Below are positions 7,132 through 13,853 of a stretch of DNA of 24,822 nt, in pieces (the stretch's first letter is position 1; each line of letters begins with the position of its first letter). Under the pieces are notes generated by a model. The model saw nothing but the letters and a program-made list of their open reading frames with translations, did not search any database and was not told the DNA's origin. Where the stretch lies: positions 1-24,822 of IMG/VR virus record IMGVR_UViG_3300017783_005237; one strand, written 5' to 3'. Made by a program: the position numbers and the translations under genes. The DNA is from a virus.

Positions 7132-7139
7132 TATTTATC
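7132..7139 (-). promoter_or_regulatory. T4-type late promoter box upstream of thermonuclease
   Basis: GATAAATA on the minus strand, followed by a leader of about 20 nt that contains AGGAG before the ATG at 7105. Unlike the leaderless cases, this gene has a normal ribosome binding site. Confidence 0.6.
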
Positions 7140-7152
7140 TTAAACTACTGCT

Positions 7153-7701
7153 TTAATCGTTTCTAATTAAGAATGTATGATTGCTTAGAATAGCAACTAC
7201 AGGGTAAACTTGACCCCAATTAGGACTACTGATATTATGGTTGTAATAATGTGTAGCACCACTTGTTGGATCTATAGTAACACCTTTTAATGCTAACAAA
7301 GAAACTTGTACACTTTGTTTCCAGGCTTCCATGTTAGGTCCAATCTGTTTTCCTTTTGCTGATCCTTTTTCATAGACAACTTGGATTTTATCGGACTTAC
7401 CATCACAGTACCAACTGAATTGACACATACCTATAATAGGCACATCAGACCCTCTCCAGTTAGTTCTTAGTTTGGCTTGTTTTGTAACACCACATACGGT
7501 GCTAGGATATTTTGAATGTTTTACTCTATTAAGAGTTACATGGGCAACTGCTGATTTACCTGCAAGGTTTTCACCTTTGGCTTCCATAAAGACATTTTGT
7601 GCTAGACAAAATGCTTCTTCTTTTGTAAACTCAACACCGTTTACATTGTACGGAGCATAACTTATCATCATGCTTGTTAAGACTGCTAATAATGTTTCCA
7701 T
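7153..7701 (-). CDS. SleB/CwlJ-type cell wall hydrolase
   Basis: The 182-aa product is a Hydrolase_2 (SleB) domain protein. FMEAKGENLAGKSAVAHVTL (E40 and E44) and NRVKHSKYPSTVCGVT are followed by MCQFSWYCDGKSD. The domain ends with GATHYYNHNISSPNW. SleB enzymes are lytic transglycosylases that cut peptidoglycan glycan strands. Residues 2-17 are hydrophobic and may be a weak export or signal-anchor sequence, which would make it a secreted endolysin or a virion-bound cell wall enzyme. GGAGAGGG precedes the ATG. The T4-type lysozyme at 10593 is a second peptidoglycan enzyme in the same window. Confidence 0.9.
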   Translation of the reverse strand: METLLAVLTSMMISYAPYNVNGVEFTKEEAFCLAQNVFMEAKGENLAGKSAVAHVTLNRVKHSKYPSTVCGVTKQAKLRTNWRGSDVPIIGMCQFSWYCDGKSDKIQVVYEKGSAKGKQIGPNMEAWKQSVQVSLLALKGVTIDPTSGATHYYNHNISSPNWGQVYPVVAILSNHTFLIRND

Positions 7702-7723
7702 AGCCCTCTCCTCTTATTTTTTG

Positions 7724-8104
7724 TTAGGCAACATTCCTTATAATGTTTTCGTTGCCATGGTCAATAATATTACCTTGCTTATCTCTACCTGGAGATGATG
7801 TAGCATGTATAATACTATCAAAATCCCTAATATCGATACCAGTTCTATAAAGAACACTATCAATAACTCTGTCTCTCATCACTTTCATGTGAGGAACATT
7901 AATACTTACTGGGTATTCTGAACCTTCAGGATGGTCAATATTTTCTTCATGTCCATACCACATTTCTTCTAAACTAGTAAGTTGGATATTTACTGATTTT
8001 CCATCTTCTTCGTTCTCATTATAGCAAGTAAAAGAACCAATTGAATATCCAGGGATAACATGGATCTTGTCTTTGCTTTGATTTTGTGTGTTTAAGTTAC
8101 TCAT
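7724..8104 (-). CDS. Unknown 126-aa phage protein
   Basis: No family is recognised. The product starts with a polar Asn/Gln-rich tail (about 15 residues). A probable beta-rich part follows (IHVIPGYSIGSFTCYNENEE, VNIQLTSLEEMWYG), and then a helix with MKVMRDRVIDSVLYRTG. It is soluble and acidic. The gene follows a consensus sigma70 promoter (8139-8167), and its leader contains AGGAAGGTAGG just before the ATG. This suggests strong early or middle expression by unmodified host polymerase. Early promoter plus small acidic product would fit a host-takeover factor, but that is inference. Confidence 0.65.
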   Translation of the reverse strand: MSNLNTQNQSKDKIHVIPGYSIGSFTCYNENEEDGKSVNIQLTSLEEMWYGHEENIDHPEGSEYPVSINVPHMKVMRDRVIDSVLYRTGIDIRDFDSIIHATSSPGRDKQGNIIDHGNENIIRNVA

Positions 8105-8138
8105 ATAATTCCTACCTTCCTTGTTAAAATATACATAT

Positions 8139-8167
8139 ATTATAACGAATTATAGGGTCAATGTCAA
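8139..8167 (-). promoter_or_regulatory. Consensus sigma70 promoter
   Basis: The minus strand has TTGACA (8167-8162), exactly 17 nt, then TATAAT (8144-8139): a perfect match to the bacterial housekeeping promoter. Predicted +1 is near 8132, giving a 28-nt leader for the gene at 8104. Confidence 0.85.
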
Positions 8168-8174
8168 CCTTTTT

Positions 8175-8191
8175 TGCCAGGAATTCTGGCA
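8175..8191. repeat. Perfect hairpin TGCCAG-N5-CTGGCA
   Basis: A 6-bp inverted repeat with a 5-nt loop lies between the ferredoxin stop (8208) and the promoter at 8139-8167. On the minus strand it is followed by A residues, not T, so it is not a standard terminator. It may stabilise the 3' end of the ferredoxin mRNA or bind a regulator just upstream of the -35 box. Confidence 0.5.
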
Positions 8192-8207
8192 GATATTTAA
8201 GTAATAT

Positions 8208-8570
8208 TTATGTGATTTCTTTGTATGGAATTCTGCTAACTTTACTCCATTGTTCGTCAGCAGTATAAGACGCCGCTTCTTCATAAGTGGGCATTGGATC
8301 TTTAACTTTGGTAATAACAGGAGAGTCTGTTCCGCCAGATGGTGACATTTCCGCATTGAAGTCAAGCCAGTGTTGGTCTTCAGGTGCTAGTTTTCTATCA
8401 CTCACAATAGCATTGACTGGACATTCTGGTTCACATATTGCACAATCAATACAAATCTTTGGATCTATAACCAATGTATTTTCTAATTCAAAGAAACAGT
8501 CAACCGGACACACTTTCACACAGGTGGTATGTTTACAATCTACACATTCCCCTTTTACAACATAAGTCAA
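8208..8570 (-). CDS. fdxA: 7Fe/8Fe bacterial-type ferredoxin (FdxA-like)
   Basis: The 120-aa product begins MTYVVKGECVDCKHTTCVKV and has two cluster motifs: C9, C12, C17 and C21 (followed by Pro), and C40, C43, C46 and C50 (followed by Pro). The first has four residues between its middle cysteines, as in FdxA-type [3Fe-4S][4Fe-4S] ferredoxins of alphaproteobacteria. These are small cytoplasmic electron carriers. The 70-residue tail after the second motif is also typical of FdxA. The start is TTG at 8570, 7 nt after AGGAG. A nearer ATG at 8575 is out of frame and stops after two codons (ATG ATT TGA). The partner enzyme is not in the window. Confidence 0.92.
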   Translation of the reverse strand: MTYVVKGECVDCKHTTCVKVCPVDCFFELENTLVIDPKICIDCAICEPECPVNAIVSDRKLAPEDQHWLDFNAEMSPSGGTDSPVITKVKDPMPTYEEAASYTADEQWSKVSRIPYKEIT

Positions 8571-8638
8571 ATCATAACTCCTTTTAATACCAATATTTAC
8601 TCAAAATAAACTATTTCAGCATAGTTTTCCAGTAAACG

Positions 8639-8646
8639 ATTAAATA
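8639..8646 (+). promoter_or_regulatory. Late promoter-like box on the plus strand
   Basis: ATTAAATA, with predicted +1 near 8652, the first base of the long inverted repeat at 8653-8745. It faces away from both neighbouring genes. Confidence 0.35.
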
Positions 8647-8651
8647 TTATT

Positions 8652-8745
8652 AACTGTTTGGCAATGAACCAGTTGACAACATAGATATTTCACCGCTCAT
8701 TAAGATGTGATAGATAGTAAAGGAACTCGGTGTTCCCCAAACAGT
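8652..8745 (+). ncRNA. Candidate structured RNA, tRNA-sized long hairpin
   Basis: ACTGTTTGG at 8653-8661 pairs perfectly with CCAAACAGT at 8737-8745, closing a 93-nt element in a gene-free stretch of about 200 bp. Directly before the 3' arm lies a hairpin GGAAC-TCGGT-GTTCC (8721-8735), and CACCG/CGGTG can pair inside. The 9-bp closing stem with a stem-loop abutting its 3' arm looks like a tRNA acceptor plus T arm. However, no TTCGA loop and no convincing anticodon arm are seen. On the plus strand a late-type box precedes it. On the minus strand it would lie in the leader of the ferredoxin gene. Strand and function are uncertain. Confidence 0.3.
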
Positions 8746-8751
8746 CAACAC

Positions 8752-8768
8752 AAAAAGACTCCGGAGTC
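8752..8768 (-). terminator. Short terminator-like palindrome after uvdE
   Basis: GACTCCGGAGTC is a perfect 12-bp palindrome. On the minus strand it is followed by TTTTT and lies 3 bp past the uvdE stop. The stem is short (4-5 bp when looped), so efficiency may be low. Confidence 0.5.
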
Positions 8769-8771
8769 AAT

Positions 8772-9824
8772 TTATGTGTTTACATATTGCAAGTACAATT
8801 CTTCGCTGGCTAAGTTTTTAGCCTTTGCTTCGCATTGAATATCGAAATCATCTAAAAAACTTAATGCCCATTCATTCACTTTTTTGTTAGGGTAAAAATC
8901 TGAGTGTGCTCTAAGTTTTTGTTTTTTGCAACCTATATCGAGTAGGTCTGATAATTTATGCATAGTGTCATGTCTACTTCCTGATTCAAACAAGGATGGT
9001 TCTGGTAACCATTCATCCCTGCTATAACTATAATGTAAAGTAGGACGAACACCACGCCAACTATCAATAATTTTTTTAATACGGTCATCATCTGCTTGTA
9101 TATATTCTTCATCTCTTATCCAATGGTGGTGTATGTCTAGCACCAACGCCAAATGTTTTTCTAATTTTAAAGACTCATCTAATCCATGACACATTTCATC
9201 GTTTTCGATAGCAATAGTGTTACGAGCTTCTGTCGATAACTTAGGTAGTATATTTATAATACCTTGTGCTCCTTGCCTACCAGATATATGTATGTTAAGT
9301 TTCATGTCCATAAACTCTTTACCATACCCCATCCAACGTGCCATGTTAGCATGATATTCAAACTCGTCAACACTACGTTCAACTACATCAGGTTTATCAC
9401 TAGCAAGTACACAAAACTGCCCAGGATGAAAACTAATACGAACATCTTTATCTCTAGCAAGTTTGCCTACTTTAGCAAAGCCTTCTTCTAGCATTTTAAT
9501 ATTAGTAGGGTCTTGCCACATGTATTTCCAATCTTCTTGTGTAGCACCTGGCAATTGATTACTGCCTAGCCTAACCATTCTACGTTCTGCTGGAAGTTTG
9601 CTTACCCATTCTACAAGATTGTATGCCGCCTGCATGTTATGAGTAACAAGTTCAAGCATACGTTCTTCTGCTACAGACTTTTCTTGTCTGTTAAGCCAAG
9701 TAATAGTTGTCATGCGTTCTGTGTAATTTTGCTGTTTCTCTTTGAGAACTTTAGGTTTCTGACTCTGGTCAGGTTCCATATACTTACAGCAAAAGCCGAT
9801 TCTTTTTATATTACTATCAAACAT
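8772..9824 (-). CDS. uvdE: UV damage endonuclease UvdE
   Basis: The 350-aa product matches the UvdE (UVDE) TIM-barrel family, which nicks DNA 5' of cyclobutane dimers, 6-4 photoproducts and abasic sites. Visible family features are RIGFCCKYM near the start and ERMTTITWLN. Next come HNMQAAYNLVEWVSKLP, MVRLGSNQLP, RISFHPGQFCVL, and NTIAIENDE with metal-binding acidic residues. LVLDIHHHW holds the barrel His cluster, and PTLHYSYSRD follows. The length agrees with bacterial UvdE. It should repair UV lesions in phage DNA in sunlit water. The -10 box TATAAT lies 6 nt before the ATG, so +1 falls on the start codon and the mRNA is predicted leaderless; no Shine-Dalgarno sequence is present. Confidence 0.95.
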   Translation of the reverse strand: MFDSNIKRIGFCCKYMEPDQSQKPKVLKEKQQNYTERMTTITWLNRQEKSVAEERMLELVTHNMQAAYNLVEWVSKLPAERRMVRLGSNQLPGATQEDWKYMWQDPTNIKMLEEGFAKVGKLARDKDVRISFHPGQFCVLASDKPDVVERSVDEFEYHANMARWMGYGKEFMDMKLNIHISGRQGAQGIINILPKLSTEARNTIAIENDEMCHGLDESLKLEKHLALVLDIHHHWIRDEEYIQADDDRIKKIIDSWRGVRPTLHYSYSRDEWLPEPSLFESGSRHDTMHKLSDLLDIGCKKQKLRAHSDFYPNKKVNEWALSFLDDFDIQCEAKAKNLASEELYLQYVNT

Positions 9825-9830
9825 GCTGAT

Positions 9831-9859
9831 ATTATATTATATAATGGACCCATTGTCAA
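9831..9859 (-). promoter_or_regulatory. Consensus sigma70 promoter of uvdE
   Basis: The minus strand has TTGACA (9859-9854), exactly 17 nt, then TATAAT (9836-9831) and six bases to the ATG. Predicted +1 is 9824, the A of the start codon. Confidence 0.85.
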
Positions 9860-9867
9860 CTGATTTC

Positions 9868-9875
9868 GATAAATA
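9868..9875 (+). promoter_or_regulatory. T4-type late promoter box
   Basis: GATAAATA on the plus strand, 48 nt upstream of the ATG at 9924 and divergent from the uvdE promoter. The leader contains the palindrome at 9894-9909 and GGAG at 9913-9916. Confidence 0.6.
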
Positions 9876-9893
9876 TAAGCAGTAGGAAACTAC

Positions 9894-9909
9894 ATATAAT
9901 CGATTATAT
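9894..9909. repeat. 16-bp perfect palindrome ATATAATCGATTATAT
   Basis: A perfect dyad lies in the leader of the gene at 9924, between the late box and the ribosome binding site. It could be an operator or a small mRNA hairpin. AT-rich palindromes also arise by chance. Confidence 0.5.
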
Positions 9910-9923
9910 AATGGAGTAACCAC

Positions 9924-10508
9924 ATGGCAGATGTAAACAATTTCGGTTTGAAGGGTATTGCAAATTTAGTGCAATTCGGAAAACGCGGATTAAAATTACT
10001 TACAAACACTACAGATAATGAATTCACATTTACTGACAATGACGGTTCTACTCTCGTTGAAGTTAAGGGTGCAAATGCAACCCAGGCTACAGCATTTTTC
10101 ACTAAAGGACAATTTGATAGTGCAACTCAAACAGTAGCACAATACGTCAGTACTGAAGTTAGTTATAACACAGGTACAACTACATTGTTTGAGGCTCCGG
10201 CTGATAGCATGATTTACAGCATCTCTGTAGATGTTGGTAGTCCTTGGGTTAGTGCTGACGATAATACAACAATTATCATAGGCGACTCAGGAGATACTGA
10301 TAGACACTTTGGAACAGGTGATGCTGATATGACGCAAACATTCCAATTTCAAAGTTCGCACCAACATATATACAGTTCTGCAACAGATGTTACAGCCACT
10401 ATAGCGGCAGGTAGTGCCAGTAGTGGAACAGCAGTAGTTACAGCGATTGTAATTGTACAGGCTGGAGTTACTAGTAATATTGCTAGAGATTACGGTTCAG
10501 TTGCGTAA
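9924..10508 (+). CDS. Putative virion structural protein
   Basis: The 194-aa product has no recognised family. It is rich in Thr, Ser, Ala and Gly and has predicted short beta strands throughout: VNNFGLKGIANLVQFGKRGL at the start, DNEFTFTDNDGSTLVEVK, and a C-terminal run with DVTATIAAGSASSGTAVV. It has no Cys or membrane span. This composition is typical of phage capsid decoration, neck or tail proteins. The gene has its own late box, a GGAG site 7 nt before ATG, and a strong terminator right after it. It therefore forms a single-gene, probably highly expressed late unit, which supports a structural role. Confidence 0.65.
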   Translation: MADVNNFGLKGIANLVQFGKRGLKLLTNTTDNEFTFTDNDGSTLVEVKGANATQATAFFTKGQFDSATQTVAQYVSTEVSYNTGTTTLFEAPADSMIYSISVDVGSPWVSADDNTTIIIGDSGDTDRHFGTGDADMTQTFQFQSSHQHIYSSATDVTATIAAGSASSGTAVVTAIVIVQAGVTSNIARDYGSVA

Positions 10509-10529
10509 GTATAAGTAGAAACAAATTTA

Positions 10530-10558
10530 AAAGCACATCTTCGGGTGTGCTTTTTTTT
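10530..10558 (+). terminator. Strong intrinsic terminator with TTCG tetraloop
   Basis: AAAGCACATC, TTCG, GGTGTGCTTT forms a 10-bp stem (one G-U pair) closed by the very stable C(UUCG)G tetraloop. It is followed by eight T residues. It lies 21 bp past the stop of the putative structural gene. Confidence 0.95.
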
Positions 10559-10576
10559 GGCAAAAATAAGGAAACT

Positions 10577-10584
10577 GATAAATA
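10577..10584 (+). promoter_or_regulatory. T4-type late promoter box of lysozyme
   Basis: GATAAATA lies 8 nt before ATG 10593. Predicted +1 is near 10590, leaving a leader of about 3 nt. Confidence 0.6.
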
Positions 10585-10592
10585 CACACATA

Positions 10593-11069
10593 ATGTTTAA
10601 AAATTTATTTAAGGATACCAAATTGAATAGAGAAGCCGTATTTGAACAACTTAAAATTGATGAAGGAGTAGTATATGAACTCTATAACGACCATCTTGGG
10701 TACCCGACCTTTGGAGTCGGTCATCTTGTCCTCGAAAGTGACAAGGAATTCGGAAAACCAATTGGAACTCCAGTTGACGAAGAACGTGTCAGGAACTGTT
10801 TTGAACGAGACCTTGATATTGCCATCTCCGAGTGTGAACTTTTATACGAAGACGGGAGATTTGGAGACTTACCTGACGAGGTCCAGCAAATCTTGGTTAA
10901 TATGATGTTCAACATGGGCAGAACAAGATTAAGTAAATTTAAAAAAATGCATAAAGCAATATTAGAAAGTGATTGGAAAACTGCCGCAGTTGAAGGTAGA
11001 GATTCACGTTGGCACAAACAAGTTACTAATAGAGCAGAAAGATTAATGAAAAGATTAGAGGAAGTATAA
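10593..11069 (+). CDS. T4-type lysozyme (GH24 muramidase)
   Basis: The 158-aa product aligns with T4 lysozyme. IDEGVVYELYNDHLGYPTFG carries E24, D33 and T39, with the same spacing (9 and 6) as the T4 catalytic E11, D20 and T26. FGVGHL, then LVNMMFNMGRTRLSKFKKM and SRWHKQVTNRAERLMKRLE, match conserved C-terminal parts. It cleaves the MurNAc-GlcNAc bond of peptidoglycan. The ATG at 10593 is chosen because an upstream in-frame ATG at 10545 lies inside the terminator, and the late box at 10577 would leave it off the transcript. It has no signal peptide, so it would need a holin to reach the wall as an endolysin, or it acts from the virion. Confidence 0.93.
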   Translation: MFKNLFKDTKLNREAVFEQLKIDEGVVYELYNDHLGYPTFGVGHLVLESDKEFGKPIGTPVDEERVRNCFERDLDIAISECELLYEDGRFGDLPDEVQQILVNMMFNMGRTRLSKFKKMHKAILESDWKTAAVEGRDSRWHKQVTNRAERLMKRLEEV

Positions 11070-11440
11070 TGAAACTTAATGAAGTAATAGTTCAAGAGCA
11101 AAGCGAAGAAGAAATGAAAGCAGAATTAAAAAGGCTTCAACCTATTGCTGATAAGTTAGAATTTGCTAAAGAAGAAGCAAGAGATATTACTAAAGCAATC
11201 AAATATGAAAATACAACAAGTGAAATAATGATTGGATTAGGTGGTCTTGCAGAAAAACTTGGCATTGATGAAAAAGAATTAGACTACTACGAAAATAGAG
11301 TACGTGAAGCAAGAAATCAATTAGAGTCTGCTGTTTATGAAATGGAAGAAGTTTTTGAAGACAAGTACAGAGATGTAGCAAATAAAATTGAAAATATTGA
11401 AATGGATTTAGAAGATTTAGAATATGAGAGAAGACAATGA
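11069..11440 (+). CDS. Acidic coiled-coil protein, 123 aa
   Basis: No family is recognised. The product is nearly all helix and strongly acidic (runs such as EEEMKAELKRLQPIADKLE and EMEEVFEDKYRDVANKIE), so a coiled coil is likely. The N-terminus, MKLNEVIVQEQ, resembles those of the genes at 11437, 12249 and 14111 and recalls the capsid-targeting sequence of T4 internal proteins. ATG 11069 overlaps the lysozyme stop as TAATG, and its end overlaps the next gene as ATGA. An internal virion protein or a scaffold component is a guess. Confidence 0.7.
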   Translation: MKLNEVIVQEQSEEEMKAELKRLQPIADKLEFAKEEARDITKAIKYENTTSEIMIGLGGLAEKLGIDEKELDYYENRVREARNQLESAVYEMEEVFEDKYRDVANKIENIEMDLEDLEYERRQ

Positions 11441-12249
11441 AACTAACTGACTTTAACGAATCATTTAGACATTATACTGTTAAGCATAAACGTACTGGTA
11501 AAAAGTACAAAGTAACTGCTATGCATGATAAAAGTGCAATAGATAAAGCAAAGGCACAACATGGTGGAACAGCATCACGTTATACTGGCACTAGTAGTGA
11601 TGATTTTGAAATAGTTGAAGGCAGAAAGAAACAAGTTAAAGCAAATAGTAAAAAACCTAAGTTAGTAAAACCTAACACAGGGCATGAAAGTCCTCATCCA
11701 TACCAAGGCAAACTAGTAGGTGAGCAAAAGAATAAACCAAAAATGCCTAAACAAAATAATCCAGTAGCAAAGAATTCACGCAATATGAGTGGTGCTGGTG
11801 CCCATAAGTCAACAAAAGATTATGACAGAAAAAAAGAAAAACAAGATTTAAAAAAGTTTGACTTTGATGAAGGTACATACGTTGCACAAAAGTCTGAAGT
11901 TATAGATTCTATATTGAGACAATTAAAAGACAAAGCACAAGATGATGACAAATTAATGAGACATTTAGCAAAATTAGTAAACAAAGATGCTAAACCTAGA
12001 TTTCACAACAAACCACAAGGAAGATTTGAATTAAGTCCTATTGAGGAAGAAATTAGAAACACTTGGGAAGTTCGTGAAATAATGACAGAAGAACAATTCG
12101 ATGAAGCCGCAGGTGAAAAAGATGCCTGCTATCACAAAGTTAAATCCAGATACAAAGTTTGGCCCAGTGCTTACGCCAGTGGTGCATTAGTACAATGCAG
12201 AAAGAAAGGTGCGGCAAATTGGGGTAACAAATCTAAGAAGAAAAAGTAA
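11437..12249 (+). CDS. Basic protein with Cys/Lys C-terminal module, 270 aa
   Basis: No characterised family. The N-terminus MKLTDFNESF is followed by HYTVKHKRTGKKYKVTAMHD (residues about 12-32), a small strand-rich unit. A Lys/Asn/Pro-rich linker runs over about 65-140. A helical acidic part follows, then a C-terminal module at about 225-262: KDACYHKVKSRYKVWPSAYA, then SGALVQCRKKGAANWG. This module, with two Cys about 24 residues apart, recurs at the ends of otherwise unrelated marine phage proteins. It could bind nucleic acid or metal. The gene is translationally coupled on both sides (ATGA before, TAATG after). Confidence 0.7.
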   Translation: MKLTDFNESFRHYTVKHKRTGKKYKVTAMHDKSAIDKAKAQHGGTASRYTGTSSDDFEIVEGRKKQVKANSKKPKLVKPNTGHESPHPYQGKLVGEQKNKPKMPKQNNPVAKNSRNMSGAGAHKSTKDYDRKKEKQDLKKFDFDEGTYVAQKSEVIDSILRQLKDKAQDDDKLMRHLAKLVNKDAKPRFHNKPQGRFELSPIEEEIRNTWEVREIMTEEQFDEAAGEKDACYHKVKSRYKVWPSAYASGALVQCRKKGAANWGNKSKKKK

Positions 12250-13358
12250 TGCGTTTATTTGAAGTATATCAAGCAGAAGACAATGTCACTCAACTAGCAG
12301 AGCCTGGTGCATTCCGTAAGGAATGGAAAATACCACATGACGAAGTAGAGTCAGTTATTACTCAATGGATAAATCAAGAAGACCACATAGAGTTAAGCAA
12401 TGGTATGCATATACTCAGTGGTGAGAATCATGGATATGATGACAACGAAGCACTTGTTATTGGTCAGGACAATAAAATACTAGACCATGATTCAGACATA
12501 GTTGATTTAATGCAACAATTTACACCTATTGAGATAGATCCAAGTATTGCAGAAGCAATAGTTGAAAAATGTTGGAAAGGTTATCAAAAGAAAGGTATGA
12601 AGACTATGTTTGGTAAACGTGTTCCTAATTGTGTTAAGAAAGAAGCAGTTGAAGAAGCAGAAGAAATTACTTCAGGTGATAGAAACATTGCACTTACTTT
12701 ACCAAGAGGTGAAATGAAAGTTCTTAAAGCAGAAGATGACGAATATGACAGAGGACTTTTAGTTAAACTACTAGATGATGGTGGTTATGATATGGCATAC
12801 TGGTATGAAAAGCATGTGCCGTTTGAAGTAGAAGTTTTAGTAGATGGTAAATCAATTAAAAAAGATGCAAAAACTGTAACAATGAAATTTCATCCTGAAC
12901 TTGATGGTATGATGGATAAAGTAAACAAATTTAGAATGTATGACTTAGAAGCAGACATAAAAGATTTAAGAGACAAACTTGAGAAAGCAAAAGTAAATGA
13001 AACTTTAGAGTTTGCTCAAGACTTCAATGCATTATTAAATGGTATTGAGGAAGACCTAGCAAATAGAAAGCAGGAATTGAACGATGACCTTAAGGCTTGG
13101 TTTGGTAAAGGTAAAAAAGGTGGAGCCGGTGGCGGTGGCTGGGACGCCTATAATACTAAAGGTGAACGTGTAGGTAAATGCGGAGATACTAAAAGTAAAG
13201 CAAAGCCTAAATGTTTATCTAAAAGCAAAGCCGCAAGTCTAAGAGCCAAAGGTGGTAAGAGTGCAATAGGTTCTGCAGTTAGTAAAAAACGTAGACAAGA
13301 TCCTAATAAGAATAGAAAAGGTAAGGCTAAGAACGTTAGCAATACCAAAGGGAAGTAA
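12249..13358 (+). CDS. Acidic protein with basic Cys modules, DUF5872-like C-terminus, 369 aa
   Basis: The product begins MRLFEVYQAEDN, like its neighbours. A first Cys/Lys module lies at about 105-130 (C108-WKGYQKKGMKTMFGKRVPN-C128). The middle (about 140-280) is helical and mostly acidic. From about 288 it turns Gly/Lys-rich with GGWDAYNTKGERVGKCG and AKPKCLSKSKAASL, and it ends in a very basic tail (KKRRQDPNKNRKGK). The C-terminal unit resembles the domain called DUF5872, from memory and not checked. It could bind DNA or help condense it in the head. The start overlaps the previous stop as TAATG. Confidence 0.7.
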   Translation: MRLFEVYQAEDNVTQLAEPGAFRKEWKIPHDEVESVITQWINQEDHIELSNGMHILSGENHGYDDNEALVIGQDNKILDHDSDIVDLMQQFTPIEIDPSIAEAIVEKCWKGYQKKGMKTMFGKRVPNCVKKEAVEEAEEITSGDRNIALTLPRGEMKVLKAEDDEYDRGLLVKLLDDGGYDMAYWYEKHVPFEVEVLVDGKSIKKDAKTVTMKFHPELDGMMDKVNKFRMYDLEADIKDLRDKLEKAKVNETLEFAQDFNALLNGIEEDLANRKQELNDDLKAWFGKGKKGGAGGGGWDAYNTKGERVGKCGDTKSKAKPKCLSKSKAASLRAKGGKSAIGSAVSKKRRQDPNKNRKGKAKNVSNTKGK

Positions 13359-13360
13359 TT

Positions 13361-13618
13361 ATGAATTGGCTATTAATACTAACATTAAAAAGTGTCCTAT
13401 CCAGTATCATTGGAAGTAGTTTTTATCAATGGTTTAAAAATACTAAAGTAGGTGTTTGGTTCCAAGTAAAAATGGACAACACTATGGAATGGATAGCAAA
13501 AAGATACGACATTGAGATTGCTAGTAGAGAAGAAAAATGGTTAGCACAATATCCATTACTTGCAAAAAGAATAGTTACTCTTGAAAAAGAAGTAGCAAAA
13601 CTCAAAAAAACCAAATAA
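13361..13618 (+). CDS. Small membrane-anchored protein, 85 aa
   Basis: Residues 2-22 (NWLLILTLKSVLSSIIGSSF) form a hydrophobic segment. An amphipathic part rich in Trp follows (YQWFKNTKVGVWFQVKMDN). The C-terminus is a Lys-rich helix (residues about 65-85). No family is recognised. A single N-terminal membrane span and a helical tail fit a holin-like, spanin-like or other lysis helper near the lysozyme gene, but no motif proves this. It follows the previous gene by 2 bp with AGGGAAG as ribosome binding site. Confidence 0.7.
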   Translation: MNWLLILTLKSVLSSIIGSSFYQWFKNTKVGVWFQVKMDNTMEWIAKRYDIEIASREEKWLAQYPLLAKRIVTLEKEVAKLKKTK

Positions 13619-13695
13619 TATATTATTAAAACTATTTTTAACTAAATACATGCATCAAAACAACACTGATGTATGTGTTGTTCACTTCAGGTGAA

Positions 13696-13851
13696 ATGGC
13701 TAAAGCAGTAAGAAAATCAACAAGACACGTTACAAGAAAATGTAGTAGCATTGGACAAGGTGGTCGTGGTAGACGTACTAAAATAGGACAGTCTACTATG
13801 AACAAGCATAAAAAACGTTCCCATAAGCCTTATAGAGGTCAAGGGAGATAA
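13696..13851 (+). CDS. Very basic 51-aa protein
   Basis: The product MAKAVRKSTRHVTRKCSSIG continues with GRGRRTKIGQ and ends KKRSHKPYRGQGR; about one third of residues are Arg or Lys. It has one Cys. Such a peptide probably binds nucleic acid, as a nucleoid-like, RNA-binding or packaged protein. The ATG at 13696 is preferred because AGGTGAA precedes it. An in-frame ATG at 13669 would add nine unrelated hydrophobic residues and lacks a ribosome binding site. A weak late-type box ACTAAATA lies at 13641-13648. The next gene follows by 2 bp. Confidence 0.65.
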   Translation: MAKAVRKSTRHVTRKCSSIGQGGRGRRTKIGQSTMNKHKKRSHKPYRGQGR

Positions 13852-13853
13852 CA

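Noticed and set aside
8175-8191. Hairpin as terminator of fdxA
   Set aside because: On the transcribed strand it is followed by A residues, not a T run.
8573-8575. ATG just upstream of fdxA
   Set aside because: It is out of frame and stops after two codons (ATG ATT TGA). The TTG at 8570 gives the conserved FdxA N-terminus at good spacing from AGGAG.
8653-8745. Possible third tRNA
   Set aside because: The closing stem and a T-arm-like hairpin are tRNA-like, but there is no TTCGA loop, no D arm with AGxxxGG and no clear anticodon arm, so it is listed only as a structured RNA candidate.
10545-10592. Upstream ATG that would extend the lysozyme by 16 residues
   Set aside because: It lies in the terminator stem-loop and upstream of the late box, and the added residues match nothing in T4-type lysozymes.
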